64,000 bases of DNA from positions 186,001-250,000 of the forward strand of contig NZ_FNQV01000001.1 of assembly GCF_900107735.1 (NCBI RefSeq), written 5' to 3'. The notes under the pieces are model-generated. The model did not search any database. It worked only from the letters and a program-made list of their open reading frames with translations, and was not told the DNA's origin. This stretch comes from Bowdeniella nasicola. Lineage in GTDB: Bacteria; Actinomycetota; Actinomycetes; Actinomycetales; Actinomycetaceae. Shown one piece after another: positions 51,537 through 61,012 of this stretch; position 1 is the first letter of the stretch; the number at the start of each line of letters is the position of its first letter. Position numbers and translations under genes: made by a program.

Positions 51537-52462
51537 CCACGCTCATTGTGCTGCGCACCCCCGATCTTCCGCTTGCCACCGAGCTCGCCGCCGCCGCGGC
51601 CCCCCTCGGTGAGGTTGCGGCGCTCGACCTGACCGGCGAGCTCGCGGCCGATGCGCTGCCCGTTGCTACTGTGTTCCGTCCCACCGGGGCGGGCGATTTC
51701 ACGACGGCGCCGGGCGCGGCCGCCGCGATCGCAGCGGCCACCCGAGCTGAGGCTTCGATCGATCTCGTGCTCATTGACGCGTCGTTCGCCGGTAAGGAGA
51801 TCGCGGGCTACGCGGCCTCCGTGCTGGATTCGGCCGTCGTGACCGATGCGGCCAACCTGCGCCTAGAGGGCGACCAGATTCTTGCCGATCGCACCGTCCT
51901 TGCCGGGACGTGGACGACGACGTGCGCGCTCACGCGCGGCGTCGGCGTCATCGCGCTCGCCCCAGGCAGCCTCGATCAGGCCGTCGACCTGCCCGCTGCC
52001 GGCAACGCCACCCTCGTGGACCTGGACGTCGAGCTGCCGCCGGCCGCGGCCGCCACCGAAGTGGTCTCCCGCACCCCACAGGACTTCGGCGACGGCATGC
52101 CGCTGGAGGGCGCCGATATCGTCGTCGTCGCGGGACGCGGCGTCGAGGGAGATTTCACCCTCGTGCGCGAACTCGCCGACCAGCTCGGGGCTGCCGTTGG
52201 CGCCACCCGCGTTGCCACCGACGAGGGGTGGATCGAACACACCGCGCAGATCGGCCAGACCGGCGTCGTCATCCGCCCGCGCATTTATCTTGGGCTGGGC
52301 GTCTCCGGCGCGATCCACCACACCGTCGGGATGCAAAACAGCGAGATCATCATCGCCGTCAATACCGATTCGGAGGCGCCGATTTTCGAGATCGCGGACT
52401 TCGGAATCGTCGGCGACCTCAACGACGTCGTGCCGCAGCTCATCGCGGCCCTGAAGGGTTAA
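51533..52462 (+). CDS. etfA: Electron transfer flavoprotein alpha subunit
   Basis: FAD-binding subunit of ETF, 309 aa. The C-terminal FAD domain has VVVAGRGVEG, then PRIYLGLGVSGAIHHTVGM, ending with DFGIVGDLNDVVP. It forms an obligate pair with EtfB. The gap to the cysteine desulfurase is 8 bp, so fixAB-desulfurase-mnmA are one unit as in mycobacteria (from memory). Confidence 0.95.
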   Translation: MTTLIVLRTPDLPLATELAAAAAPLGEVAALDLTGELAADALPVATVFRPTGAGDFTTAPGAAAAIAAATRAEASIDLVLIDASFAGKEIAGYAASVLDSAVVTDAANLRLEGDQILADRTVLAGTWTTTCALTRGVGVIALAPGSLDQAVDLPAAGNATLVDLDVELPPAAAATEVVSRTPQDFGDGMPLEGADIVVVAGRGVEGDFTLVRELADQLGAAVGATRVATDEGWIEHTAQIGQTGVVIRPRIYLGLGVSGAIHHTVGMQNSEIIIAVNTDSEAPIFEIADFGIVGDLNDVVPQLIAALKG

Positions 52463-52470
52463 TTAGCGCA

Positions 52471-53625
52471 GTGCGCGCCTACCTCGATCACGCGGCGACC
52501 AGCCGAATTCGGCCGGTCGCCGCCGAGGCCTACGCCCGGGAGCTGACCCGCACGGGCAATCCGTCCTCGCTGCACACCGCGGGGAGGGCCGCTCGGGCGC
52601 GGCTGGAAGAAGCCCGCGAGCGCATCGCCGAACTCCTTGGCGCCCGCAGCAGCGAAGTCGTCTTCACTTCGGGCGGATCCGAGGCCGACGCCATCGCGAT
52701 CAGCGGGATTCCCGAGGCACTCATCGAGCGTGGCCAGCGCGCGGACACGGTGATCTCCGCGATCGAGCACGACGCGATCCGACTGAGCGCCCGGCGCGCC
52801 GCCAAGCTGCACGACTACCGGCTGCACGAGATCGGGACCGATGCGGCGGGCCGGCTCGACCTCGCCGAATTGGATGAGGCGTTAACAAGCGGCGTCGGCC
52901 TCGTCTCGGTCATGTGGGCCAACAACGAGACCGGCGTCATCCAGCCCCTATCCGAGGTTATCGAGCGGGCCCACGCCGCCGGGGCCCTCGTGCATTCCGA
53001 CGCCGTCCAGGCCGTCGGGCGCGTCCCCGTGAACTTTCACGACTCCGGTCTCGCGGCACTCAGCCTCACCGGCCACAAGATCGGCGCCCCCGTCGGCACC
53101 GGCGTCCTGCTTGCCCGCACCGATACGCCCATCCACGACATTCGCCCCGGCGGCGGCCAAGAACGCGGCATCCGCTCCGGCACCCTCGACGTGGCCGGCG
53201 CGTGCGCCCTCGCGGCCGCGCTCGACGCCGCGATCGAGGACCTCGAATCCCAGCGCGAGCGGCTCACTGCCTACACCGAGCGGCTGCGCGCAGCCCTCAG
53301 CACGCTGCCCGGAGTCCGCCTCACCGGTGAGGGCAGCGAGCAGCTGCCCGGCTTCACGCACCTCATCGTGACGGACGCGAACCCCGAGGCGCTCCTGCTG
53401 CTCGCCGATATGGCCGGCATCGCCACCGCCTCCTCCTCGGCCTGCCACGCCGGCGTCCAGTCCTTATCCCACGTCGTGCGCGCGCTCGGCTACCGCGATG
53501 AGGATCGAATCGCGCCGCTGCGCCTCTCGCTCGGCTGGGACACCACCGAGGACGAGGTCGCCCACGCGATCACCGAACTGCCGGGCGTCATCGCCCAGGC
53601 CCGAGCCGCCGGAGGTGGCGCATGA
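52471..53625 (+). CDS. Cysteine desulfurase
   Basis: PLP enzyme that removes sulfur from cysteine as an enzyme-bound persulfide, 384 aa. Markers: N-terminal [21 protein letters not shown] lysine in LTGHKIGAP, and the catalytic loop SSSACHAG with the persulfide Cys. The ATGA overlap with mnmA strongly suggests it supplies sulfur for tRNA 2-thiolation; a role in Fe-S assembly is possible too. GTG start; AAGGG lies 12 nt upstream, and TTAATT 6 nt upstream could be a -10 box instead. Confidence 0.92.
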   Translation: MRAYLDHAATSRIRPVAAEAYARELTRTGNPSSLHTAGRAARARLEEARERIAELLGARSSEVVFTSGGSEADAIAISGIPEALIERGQRADTVISAIEHDAIRLSARRAAKLHDYRLHEIGTDAAGRLDLAELDEALTSGVGLVSVMWANNETGVIQPLSEVIERAHAAGALVHSDAVQAVGRVPVNFHDSGLAALSLTGHKIGAPVGTGVLLARTDTPIHDIRPGGGQERGIRSGTLDVAGACALAAALDAAIEDLESQRERLTAYTERLRAALSTLPGVRLTGEGSEQLPGFTHLIVTDANPEALLLLADMAGIATASSSACHAGVQSLSHVVRALGYRDEDRIAPLRLSLGWDTTEDEVAHAITELPGVIAQARAAGGGA

Positions 53626-54710
53626 AGGTCCTTGCCGCACTGTCCGGGGGAGTGGACTCCGCCGTCGCCGCCGCCCGCGCCGTCGATGCTGGCCATGACG
53701 TCGTCGGCGTCCACATGGCCCTCAGCAAGTCGCGCGCCCAGCACCGCACGGGCTCGCGCGGCTGCTGTTCCATCGAGGACGCCTCCGATGCGCAACGAGC
53801 CGCCGCCCACCTCGGCATTCCCTACTACGTGTGGGACCTGTCGGACGAGTTTGAGGACTTCGTGGTCGCCGATTTCCTCGCCGAATACGAGGCCGGACGC
53901 ACCCCCAATCCGTGCGTGCGCTGCAACGAGCACATCAAGTTCGCGGCGCTCGCGGACCGCGGCAGCGCCCTCGGTTTTGATGCCGTCGCGACCGGGCACT
54001 ACGCCCAGCTGATTCCCGGGCTCACCCCCACGCCCGAATTGCACCGCGCCGTCGACCGCTTCAAGGACCAGTCCTACGTCCTTGCCGTCATGGGCCAGGA
54101 GCGCCTGACGCATTCGCTGTTCCCCCTCGGCGATGTCGCAAGCAAGGACGAGGTCCGTGCCGAGGCTGAGGCCCGCGGACTGCGCGTGTCCGCCAAGCCG
54201 GACTCCTACGACATATGCTTCGTCGCCGACGGCGATACCTCCGGCTTCCTGCGCCGCCGCCTCGGCTCGCGCCCGGGCGCCATCCTCGATGCGAGCGGCA
54301 AGGAGATCGGCGAGCATCGCGGTGCCTACGCCTACACTGTTGGCCAGCGCCGCGGCCTCGGCCTGACCGTGCCCGCCGCCGACGGCCGGCCGCGCTACGT
54401 CCTGGAAGTCAACACCGCCGCGAATACCGTTACTGTGGGGCCGAAGGAAGCCCTATCGGTTAGCGCGATCACCGGCCGCGATATCGTCTGGCTCGCACCC
54501 GATGACGACGGCGAATCCGGCGATATTACGATCCAGGTGCGGGCCCACGGCCGCGACATCCCCGCCACGATCTCCCGCGAGGGAGATACCCTGAGCGTCG
54601 AGCTCGGTGAGCAGTTGCGTGGGATCGCGCCTGGCCAGTCCCTCGTCGTCTACCGCGGCACGCGCGTCCTTGGCCAAGCCACGATCAGCGGCGCCAGGCG
54701 AGTGGAATGA
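53622..54710 (+). CDS. mnmA: tRNA-specific 2-thiouridylase
   Basis: Thiolates U34 of tRNA-Lys, -Glu and -Gln. It is 362 aa. The PP-loop is [12 protein letters not shown]. The catalytic Cys is in [12 protein letters not shown] and the second in [11 protein letters not shown]. The GHYAQL and DQSYVLAVM tRNA-contact segments are present. It overlaps the desulfurase upstream and nudC downstream by ATGA. Confidence 0.95.
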   Translation: MKVLAALSGGVDSAVAAARAVDAGHDVVGVHMALSKSRAQHRTGSRGCCSIEDASDAQRAAAHLGIPYYVWDLSDEFEDFVVADFLAEYEAGRTPNPCVRCNEHIKFAALADRGSALGFDAVATGHYAQLIPGLTPTPELHRAVDRFKDQSYVLAVMGQERLTHSLFPLGDVASKDEVRAEAEARGLRVSAKPDSYDICFVADGDTSGFLRRRLGSRPGAILDASGKEIGEHRGAYAYTVGQRRGLGLTVPAADGRPRYVLEVNTAANTVTVGPKEALSVSAITGRDIVWLAPDDDGESGDITIQVRAHGRDIPATISREGDTLSVELGEQLRGIAPGQSLVVYRGTRVLGQATISGARRVE

Positions 54711-55543
54711 GTACCCTGCCGATGCCGCTCGTGCGGGCAATGATCGATCTTGATACGCCCGCCCGCATGGCCGATCACCTACTACCCACGCTCGCGGCCG
54801 ATCCGACCACACTCGCAATAGCCGTCTCGCGTCGCGGCCTGCTGGAAAGCCCGCTGATCGCGCCGCTGGCGGGCCGCCTCCCACTTGCCTACCTCGGGCG
54901 CTACGACGGCGCCGCACTCGTCCTCACCGACTCCACTAGCGCTGATCAGGGGCTGCGCGAGATTGGGCTCGAACTATCCGCGGCCGACGCCGCGTACGCC
55001 GCCGTTGCCGTCGCGCTGCGCCAGTGGCAAGCCGACTCCCACTGTGTCGCGTGCGGCGCACCGGCAGCCCTCATCCAATCCGGCTGGGTCTTTCGCTGCA
55101 CCGACTGTGGCGCCGAACGCTACCCGCGCACCGACCCCTGCATCATCGTCGCCGTCACCGACGACGCCGACCGCCTCCTGCTCGCCCGCGCCGCGCACTT
55201 CGCCTACCCTCGGGCCTCCGTCCTCGCAGGCTACGTTGAGCCCGGCGAATCGCTCGAAGCCGCGGTCGCCCGCGAAGTTTTCGAAGAAGCCGGTGTCCAC
55301 GTGCACGATGTGACCTACCGCGGCTCCCAGCCCTGGCCGTTCCCACGCTCCCTCATGTGCGCCTTCACCGCCCGCACCTCTGGCACGCCCGAGCCCGTCA
55401 TCGACGGCGAGGAAATCGTGGAAGCCGCGTTCCTCAGCCGCGAGGACGTCGCCGCCCGCATCGCCGCCGGAACCCTGCAACTTCCCTCAGGCATCTCGGT
55501 GGCATGGAGCCTCGTTTCCGACTGGCTCGAATCACCTGCCTAG
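54707..55543 (+). CDS. nudC: NAD(H) pyrophosphatase / deNADding enzyme NudC
   Basis: Nudix hydrolase of 278 aa that cleaves NADH and, in studied species, removes NAD caps from RNA. A four-Cys zinc ribbon (CVAC...CTDC) precedes the Nudix box ([23 protein letters not shown]). The NudC signature SQPWPFPRS follows. Its place before uvrD2 matches M. tuberculosis gene order as I recall it. Confidence 0.94.
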   Translation: MSTLPMPLVRAMIDLDTPARMADHLLPTLAADPTTLAIAVSRRGLLESPLIAPLAGRLPLAYLGRYDGAALVLTDSTSADQGLREIGLELSAADAAYAAVAVALRQWQADSHCVACGAPAALIQSGWVFRCTDCGAERYPRTDPCIIVAVTDDADRLLLARAAHFAYPRASVLAGYVEPGESLEAAVAREVFEEAGVHVHDVTYRGSQPWPFPRSLMCAFTARTSGTPEPVIDGEEIVEAAFLSREDVAARIAAGTLQLPSGISVAWSLVSDWLESPA

Positions 55544-55624
55544 CGCGAATCGAGTCCGTGGGGGATTGGTCGCGAGTTTCAAGCTCGCTCCTGTGCGCAT
55601 CGCCCAATGTCAGTACCCACCTGA

Positions 55625-55630
55625 GACAAT
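55625..55630 (+). promoter_or_regulatory. Leaderless -10 box for uvrD2
   Basis: GACAAT ends 7 nt (GGCAGCG) before ATG 55638. The block GACAATGGCAGCG nearly repeats the glgX start region GATAATGGCAGCG. Confidence 0.45.
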
Positions 55631-55637
55631 GGCAGCG

Positions 55638-57620
55638 ATGTCCCTCCTCGACGCTCTCGACCCAGATCAACGCCAGGTAGCCGAACACCTGCGCGGGCCC
55701 CTGTGCGTGCTCGCCGGTGCCGGCACCGGTAAGACCCGCGCCATCACCTACCGCATCGCTCACGGCGTGAGGACCGGCGTTTACCAACCCACATCAGTCC
55801 TTGCCGTGACCTTCACCGCTCGCGCCGCGGGCGAGATGCGCTCGCGGCTGCGCGAACTCGGCGTCGTCGGCGTCCAGGCCCGCACCTTCCATGCCGCGGC
55901 GCTGCGCCAACTCGGCTACTTCTGGCCCAAAGTCGTGGGTGGCCCCCTGCCGAAGGTAGAAGAAAAGACTCTTGGCCTCGTCGCCGAGGCCGCAGGCCGC
56001 CTCGGAATCGAAACCGACCGCGCGCTGCTGTTCGATCTGAACGCCGAGATCAAGTGGGCCAAGGTGCAGATGATTGCGCCCGACGATTACCCGCAGCGCG
56101 CCACTGCCGCCGGACGAGCCGGTATCGCCGATGTGGATCCGACGACGATCGCCTCCCTCATGAATGCCTACGAGGATGCCAAATCCGAGCGCGGCGTCAT
56201 CGATTTTGAAGATATCTTGCTGATCCTCGTGGGCCTGCTCGTCGAGAAACCCGAGATCGCGGAAGAAGTGCGTCGTCAGTACCGCTACTTCGTCGTCGAC
56301 GAATACCAAGACGTCTCCCCGCTGCAGCAGCGCCTGCTTGAGCTCTGGCTGGGGGAACGCGATGATCTGTGCGTCGTCGGCGATGTCTCTCAGACGATCT
56401 ACTCCTTCGCCGGCGCATCTCCCGGCTTCCTTACCGGCTTTTCCCGTACGTTTCCAGGCGCCGCGAAGATTCAGCTCGTGCGCGATTACCGCTCGACTCC
56501 ACAGGTCGTCGATATCGCTAACCGACTGCTGCGCACTAAGACGGGCCGCCTGCCCGAAGGCGCCGTCTACCTGCAGGCCCAACGGCCGTCCTCGGTGCCG
56601 GTGCATTTCACTGGCTACGATGACGACGCCGCCGAAGCCGAGGCGATCGCCCGAGCCATCACCGAATTGAATGACACGGGTGTGGCGCTGTCTGAGATCG
56701 CGATTCTCTATCGCACCAACGCTCAGTCCCAAGCCTTCGAAACAGCGCTCGCCACCGCCGGCATCGGCTACCAGATCCGCGGCGGTGAGCGGTTCTTTGC
56801 CCGCGCCGATATTCGGCGCGCACTCGTCATGTTGCGCGGCGCCATGAATACGAGCGAGGAAGCGGACATGCCACGCGCGGTGCGCGCAATCCTGTCCAAC
56901 CTCGGGTGGTCGAATGCCGCACCCGAGCAGGCCGGCGCCATGCGCGAACGCTGGGACGCGCTGAACGCCCTCGTCGTCCTCGCTGACGATATGCACGCCA
57001 CTCGCGGCGCCTCGCTCGCCGATTTCGTCGAGGAACTGCACGACCGCGCCGCCAACCAGCACGCCCCCGCCGTCGAGGGCGTCACCCTCGCCTCCATCCA
57101 CTCCTCCAAGGGCCTGGAGTGGGACGCGGTCTTCCTCGCGGGTCTTTCCGAGGGCCTCATGCCGATCTCGATGGCCAACACGCCCGAAGCCATCGAAGAA
57201 GAAAAACGCCTTCTGTACGTAGGAGTCACCCGCGCGCGCGAGCACCTTCGTTTGTCGTACTCCTCCTCGCGCACCGGAGGGCGCTCCTCACGTAACGTCT
57301 CGCGCTTCCTTACCGGTATCTGGCCGGAGGCCGAGAAAAGCACCTCGAAAACCTCGCGGCGCAAGAAGGCCGCCATCGATCCCCTTGCGGAACTCGATGA
57401 TGACGCGCAAGCGCTCTTCGAATTACTGCGTGCCTGGCGCGCCGAGACCGCGAAGGAGATCTCCAAGCCCGCCTTCACGATCCTGCACGACGCGACCCTC
57501 ATCGCAATCGCACAAGCTCAACCACGAACGCTGCGCCAACTCGCGCTATTGCGCGGAATCGGGGCTACCAAACTCGACCGCTACGGGGGCGAAATCCTCG
57601 CCCTCATTGCGGATAACTAG
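55638..57620 (+). CDS. uvrD2: UvrD2-type superfamily 1 DNA helicase with HRDC domain
   Basis: ATP-dependent 3'-5' DNA helicase of 660 aa. Motif I is LAGAGTGKTRA, motif II VDEYQDVSPLQQ, motif III QTIYSFAGAS and motif VI YVGVTRAREHL. The C-terminal ~75 residues form an HRDC domain. In mycobacterial UvrD2 a tetracysteine linker joins the HRDC domain and stimulates activity; here that linker is a short Lys/Ser/Arg-rich stretch without cysteine. ATG 55638 fits the -10 box; an in-frame ATG 9 nt upstream is possible. Confidence 0.92.
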   Translation: MSLLDALDPDQRQVAEHLRGPLCVLAGAGTGKTRAITYRIAHGVRTGVYQPTSVLAVTFTARAAGEMRSRLRELGVVGVQARTFHAAALRQLGYFWPKVVGGPLPKVEEKTLGLVAEAAGRLGIETDRALLFDLNAEIKWAKVQMIAPDDYPQRATAAGRAGIADVDPTTIASLMNAYEDAKSERGVIDFEDILLILVGLLVEKPEIAEEVRRQYRYFVVDEYQDVSPLQQRLLELWLGERDDLCVVGDVSQTIYSFAGASPGFLTGFSRTFPGAAKIQLVRDYRSTPQVVDIANRLLRTKTGRLPEGAVYLQAQRPSSVPVHFTGYDDDAAEAEAIARAITELNDTGVALSEIAILYRTNAQSQAFETALATAGIGYQIRGGERFFARADIRRALVMLRGAMNTSEEADMPRAVRAILSNLGWSNAAPEQAGAMRERWDALNALVVLADDMHATRGASLADFVEELHDRAANQHAPAVEGVTLASIHSSKGLEWDAVFLAGLSEGLMPISMANTPEAIEEEKRLLYVGVTRAREHLRLSYSSSRTGGRSSRNVSRFLTGIWPEAEKSTSKTSRRKKAAIDPLAELDDDAQALFELLRAWRAETAKEISKPAFTILHDATLIAIAQAQPRTLRQLALLRGIGATKLDRYGGEILALIADN

Positions 57621-57662
57621 CCACGAGGCGATACTCCCCTAGCTTTTCCATCACATGCCTGA

Positions 57663-57668
57663 TAGTGT
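57663..57668 (+). promoter_or_regulatory. Leaderless -10 box for the M20 gene
   Basis: TAGTGT ends 7 nt before ATG 57676. It falls inside the longer frame that starts at ATG 57655, which argues against that earlier start. Confidence 0.45.
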
Positions 57669-57675
57669 GCAGCGC

Positions 57676-59043
57676 ATGGCTTGTGACAGTACTCACATTC
57701 GACCTCCCTATCCGGGCTACTTCGACCACGTCGGCGCGCAGCTCGAAAAAGACCGACAACGCGCAAGACCCCCCGAATCCGAGTTTGACGGCGCGCGCGC
57801 CGAACTCCGGGCCGAGCTTGCCACCATCGTCGAGGAACTCGCCCCGCAGCTCATCGCGCTTGCCAAGGATCTGCACGACCACCCCGAAACTGCCTTTGAC
57901 GAGCACCGCTCCGTCGCCGCCCTCGTGAGCTTGCTGAACGAGCACGGCATCGACGCTAAAGCCGATGTCTTCGGGGTTGAAACCGCTGCGGTCGCGGACC
58001 TGCCCGGAGATGCACCGGACGCGAGCAGTCGCCGAGTAGCGATCCTGTCGGAGTATGACGCCCTACCCGGAATCGGGCACGCCTGCGGCCACAACGTCAT
58101 CGCCGCTAGCGGAGTGGGGGCCTTCCTGGCCCTCGCACAACTGCGGCAGCGCCACCCCGAGGCCATCCCCGGCCGGGTGCGCTGGCTCGGCACCCCCGCC
58201 GAGGAAGGCCACACCGGCAAGGAGTACATGGCGCGCGGCGGCGCCTTTGAGGGGCTCGACGCCGCGATCATGATCCACCCCTACGGTTACGACGTCACCG
58301 ACCAGGTCTGGCTCGGGCGTCGCACCCTGAACGTCACCTTCCACGGCCAGCCCGCCCACGCCTCGGCCCAACCCTTCATGGGCGTCAACGCGCTCGACGC
58401 CGCGAGCATCGCCTACCAGGGCATCGGGCTCCTACGCCAACAAATGCTGCCCGTGGACCGCGTCCACACGATGATGTCCGAAGGTGGCGACCGCGCCTCC
58501 ATCATCGTGGAGCGTGCACAGCTGAAGATGTATGTCCGCTCCAAGTACCCTGACACGCTGCGAGACCTTTCCCAGCGCGTAGAAAACGTCTGCCGCGGCG
58601 CCGCCCTCATGACCGGCTGCCGCGTAGACATCGACTGGGACGAACACCCACCCTCGCTGCCCGTGCGCAGCAACAAAGAACTTGAAGCACGCTTTGCCGC
58701 CGCGATGGTCGATCGCGGCCGGCGCATCCTGCCCGGGGGCGTGCTTCCCGAGACCATCGCTGCCTCGACCGATTTCGGCAACGTTTCCTACCGCGTCCCG
58801 GGCATCCACCCCCTCGTCAAAATCTCCGACGAGTCCGTCGCGCTCCACACCGCGGAGTTCGCGCAAGCAGCAGCCTCCCCAGCCGCCGAAACCGCTATCA
58901 GCGATGCCAGCTTCGCGCTCGCCGCAACCGCGCTCGATTTCCTGTCCGACGACGAGCTTGCCCAAGCCGTCGCCGAAGAATTCGAGGCCGCCGGCGGAGC
59001 CGTAGACGTCCCCTCATACTTCGATGCGAAGGACCCCTCATGA
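57676..59043 (+). CDS. M20-family amidohydrolase (AbgB-like)
   Basis: Zinc-dependent amidohydrolase of 455 aa. Metal-site motifs are GIGHACGHNVIAA and TPAEEGHTGKEYM, and the dimerisation-domain His lies in HGQPAHASAQP. ATGA overlap with an AbgT-type transporter points to cleavage of p-aminobenzoyl-glutamate or a similar N-acyl amino acid taken up by that transporter. The E. coli enzyme uses two subunits (AbgA, AbgB); only one gene is present here, so the substrate may differ. Confidence 0.87.
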   Translation: MACDSTHIRPPYPGYFDHVGAQLEKDRQRARPPESEFDGARAELRAELATIVEELAPQLIALAKDLHDHPETAFDEHRSVAALVSLLNEHGIDAKADVFGVETAAVADLPGDAPDASSRRVAILSEYDALPGIGHACGHNVIAASGVGAFLALAQLRQRHPEAIPGRVRWLGTPAEEGHTGKEYMARGGAFEGLDAAIMIHPYGYDVTDQVWLGRRTLNVTFHGQPAHASAQPFMGVNALDAASIAYQGIGLLRQQMLPVDRVHTMMSEGGDRASIIVERAQLKMYVRSKYPDTLRDLSQRVENVCRGAALMTGCRVDIDWDEHPPSLPVRSNKELEARFAAAMVDRGRRILPGGVLPETIAASTDFGNVSYRVPGIHPLVKISDESVALHTAEFAQAAASPAAETAISDASFALAATALDFLSDDELAQAVAEEFEAAGGAVDVPSYFDAKDPS

Positions 59044-60701
59044 CCGCACCAGCACAACCCAAGCAGCGCCAATCGGTCTTCGACCGCTTCCTCGCCACCG
59101 TCGAGCGGCTCGGCAATAAGCTGCCCGAACCCTTCACCCTCTTCCTCGGCCTCTTCCTCATCACCGGCGTCCTGTCGACGATCTTCGCCTTCATGAACCT
59201 GCGCGTTCAGGTACCGGGCGCCGAAGAAGAAACGGTGATCCGCGGCCTCTTTACCGGCGAAGGCCTCAGCTGGCTCACGACGACGATGGGGGAGAACTAC
59301 ATAGGCTTCCCGCCGCTTGTCACCGTTCTGCCGATTCTCCTGGCCGTCGGCGTCGCAGAAAAGACCGGCTTCCTTGCCGTCTCCGTTCGCAAGATATTTG
59401 GTGGTGCCCCCAAGTGGCTGCTGCCCTATGTCGTCGGGTTCGTCGGCGTGGTCGGCTCCATCATGGCCGACTCCGCCTTCGTCGTCATTCCGCCCCTTGC
59501 GGCGCTCGTCTTCAAGGCTGTTGGGCGCCACCCGGTTGCGGGCCTCATCGGCGGTTTCGCTGCCGCCGGCGCTGGCTACTCCACCTCCGTCGTCCCCACC
59601 TCGCTCGACGCCCTGTTTGCTGGCATTACGACGAAGGTCATGGAGGCGCTGCCAAACTTCGAGTTCGCGCCCGTTAACCCGGTCTCGAACTACTACTTCA
59701 ACATCGTCTCCTCGATCGTTCTGGCAATCATTGCTGGCTTCATCATCGACAAGGTCGTGGAGCCCCGGATCAATCGGCTGGGGATCTCGCGCGACTACAT
59801 CATTCCGGTCAAGGACAAGGCCGGCGCCGAGGAACCCGCGAGTTCCAAGCGCACCGGTGAGGCCCACGCCGACCCGGTCCGTCGTGACAAGCACCCCGAA
59901 CTACACGAAGGCGAAGAGGTCAGCCTCGAGATCAGTGACGCGGAGCGCTCCGGCCTGCGTGCGGCCCTCATTGCGGGCGGCATCCTCACCGCCGTAATCC
60001 TCATCTCGGTGCTCATTCCCGCCTCGCCGTGGCGTAACGAGGAGGGCGGCTTCCTGCCCGCCTCCCCGCTGCTCAAGTCGATCGTTTTCATCGTCTTTGC
60101 CTATTTCATGCTCATGGGAGTCGTCTACGGCAAGGTCGTGGGAGTCATCAAGTCGATGTCCGACCTCGTCGGATTTATGATGCAGGCACTCAAAGACGTC
60201 CTCGGCTTCTTGGTCCTGGCCTTTATCCTGGGCCAGTTCATCGCCCTGTTTAACTGGACCGGTATTGGCCAGTTGACCGCGGTCAAGGGAGCGGAGTTCC
60301 TCGAGAACATCGGCCTGACAGGGTTCCCGGCGATCCTCGCGTTTATCGTTCTCGCCTCGATCCTGAACCTGCTGATCATCTCCGGGTCCTCGATGTGGAC
60401 TCTCATGGCGGCCGTCTTTGTTCCGATGTTTGCCCTGCTCGGCTATGAACCGGCCTTCGTCCAGGCAGCCTTCCGGGTGGGTGACTCGGCCACTCAGATC
60501 ATCACGCCATTGAACCCGTACATGATCGTCCTGCTGGCGATGATGCGTCGCTACGAGCCCGAGGTAGGTTTCGGTTCCGTCATGGCGCGCATGCTGCCCT
60601 TCGTCGTCCCATTCTGGGTGGCGTGGGCCTCCCTGCTCGCGGTCTGGTTCTTCCTGGATCTGCCGCTTGGTCCGGGCAACGGAATCATGCTGCCGAACTA
60701 G
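59040..60701 (+). CDS. AbgT-family transporter
   Basis: A 553-aa inner membrane protein with about nine to eleven helices and re-entrant hairpins. N-terminal DRFLATVERLGNKLPEPFTLF is typical, as are ADSAFVVIPPLAALVF and GDSATQIITPLNPYM. Known members import p-aminobenzoyl-glutamate or export sulfonamides with the proton gradient. The central loop (~residues 258-300) is charged. It has a gene pair with the M20 enzyme. A short GCGAA/TTCGC hairpin starts at its stop. Confidence 0.9.
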   Translation: MTAPAQPKQRQSVFDRFLATVERLGNKLPEPFTLFLGLFLITGVLSTIFAFMNLRVQVPGAEEETVIRGLFTGEGLSWLTTTMGENYIGFPPLVTVLPILLAVGVAEKTGFLAVSVRKIFGGAPKWLLPYVVGFVGVVGSIMADSAFVVIPPLAALVFKAVGRHPVAGLIGGFAAAGAGYSTSVVPTSLDALFAGITTKVMEALPNFEFAPVNPVSNYYFNIVSSIVLAIIAGFIIDKVVEPRINRLGISRDYIIPVKDKAGAEEPASSKRTGEAHADPVRRDKHPELHEGEEVSLEISDAERSGLRAALIAGGILTAVILISVLIPASPWRNEEGGFLPASPLLKSIVFIVFAYFMLMGVVYGKVVGVIKSMSDLVGFMMQALKDVLGFLVLAFILGQFIALFNWTGIGQLTAVKGAEFLENIGLTGFPAILAFIVLASILNLLIISGSSMWTLMAAVFVPMFALLGYEPAFVQAAFRVGDSATQIITPLNPYMIVLLAMMRRYEPEVGFGSVMARMLPFVVPFWVAWASLLAVWFFLDLPLGPGNGIMLPN

Positions 60702-60727
60702 CGAAAAAAATTCGCCCGGTAAATAAC

Positions 60728-60757
60728 TGGACATCGAAATTTTGGGCGGCTTAGAGT
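60728..60757 (+). promoter_or_regulatory. Candidate whiB7 promoter with AT-rich upstream element
   Basis: TGGACA (60728-60733), 18 bp, TAGAGT (60752-60757). AAATAA (60721-60726) lies directly upstream of the -35. Mycobacterial WhiB7 activates its own promoter through an AT-rich site just above the -35, and this layout fits. The promoter lies ~235 bp before whiB7. Confidence 0.5.
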
Positions 60758-60768
60758 AAGACTCGTCC

Positions 60769-60879
60769 ATGGCTATCGCCACCACGATGGTCACTCACGT
60801 CAAGGAAGGAGGGAATGCCGACATGTTCAATCTGATCATCTCTAATGCGCTGACCTCCGTAGGGATCCGCTTCCGGTAG
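60769..60879 (+). CDS. Upstream ORF (leader peptide) of whiB7
   Basis: Short ORF in the whiB7 leader with two in-frame starts. ATG 60769 gives 36 codons. ATG 60823 gives 18 codons (MFNLIISNALTSVGIRFR) and has a strong AAGGAGG (60806-60812) 10 nt upstream, the best ribosome site in the window apart from highly expressed genes. The stop is 11 nt before a hairpin. Ribosome-dependent attenuation by a leader ORF is reported for mycobacterial whiB7 and Streptomyces wblC. Codon evidence for such a short ORF is weak, so the claim rests on the Shine-Dalgarno site and context. Confidence 0.55.
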   Translation: MAIATTMVTHVKEGGNADMFNLIISNALTSVGIRFR

Positions 60880-60991
60880 ATCACGCGCTGCAGGTCACCA
60901 CCTGCTCGCTTACCGAAAGCCCTATGGGGTCTGAGTATTTTGCCTACCCCTTTAACCAGTCCTTTGGCGCGCTGCGCCTCCTTGATGTTGT
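60880..60991 (+). promoter_or_regulatory. Structured leader between uORF and whiB7
   Basis: Three candidate hairpins: GCAGGT/ACCTGC (60890-60905, 4-nt loop), GGGGT/ACCCC (60926-60950, followed by TTT), and GGCGC/GCGCC (60966-60978). The octamer CGCGCTGC occurs twice (60884-60891 and 60968-60975), allowing alternative pairings. Suits an attenuator, but no single strong terminator stands out. Confidence 0.4.
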
Positions 60992-61012
60992 GTGAAAGTG
61001 ACCCTCGACGTG

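Noticed and set aside
51910-52470. Longer start for the cysteine desulfurase
   Set aside because: The extension is an Arg-rich shadow of etfA; homology begins at the GTG 52471 (RAYLDHAAT).
55794-57245. 483-aa minus-strand frame opposite uvrD2
   Set aside because: Shadow of the helicase reading frame.
60701-60715. GCGAA/TTCGC hairpin as abgT terminator
   Set aside because: Only 5 bp with an A-rich loop and no T-run; too weak to call.
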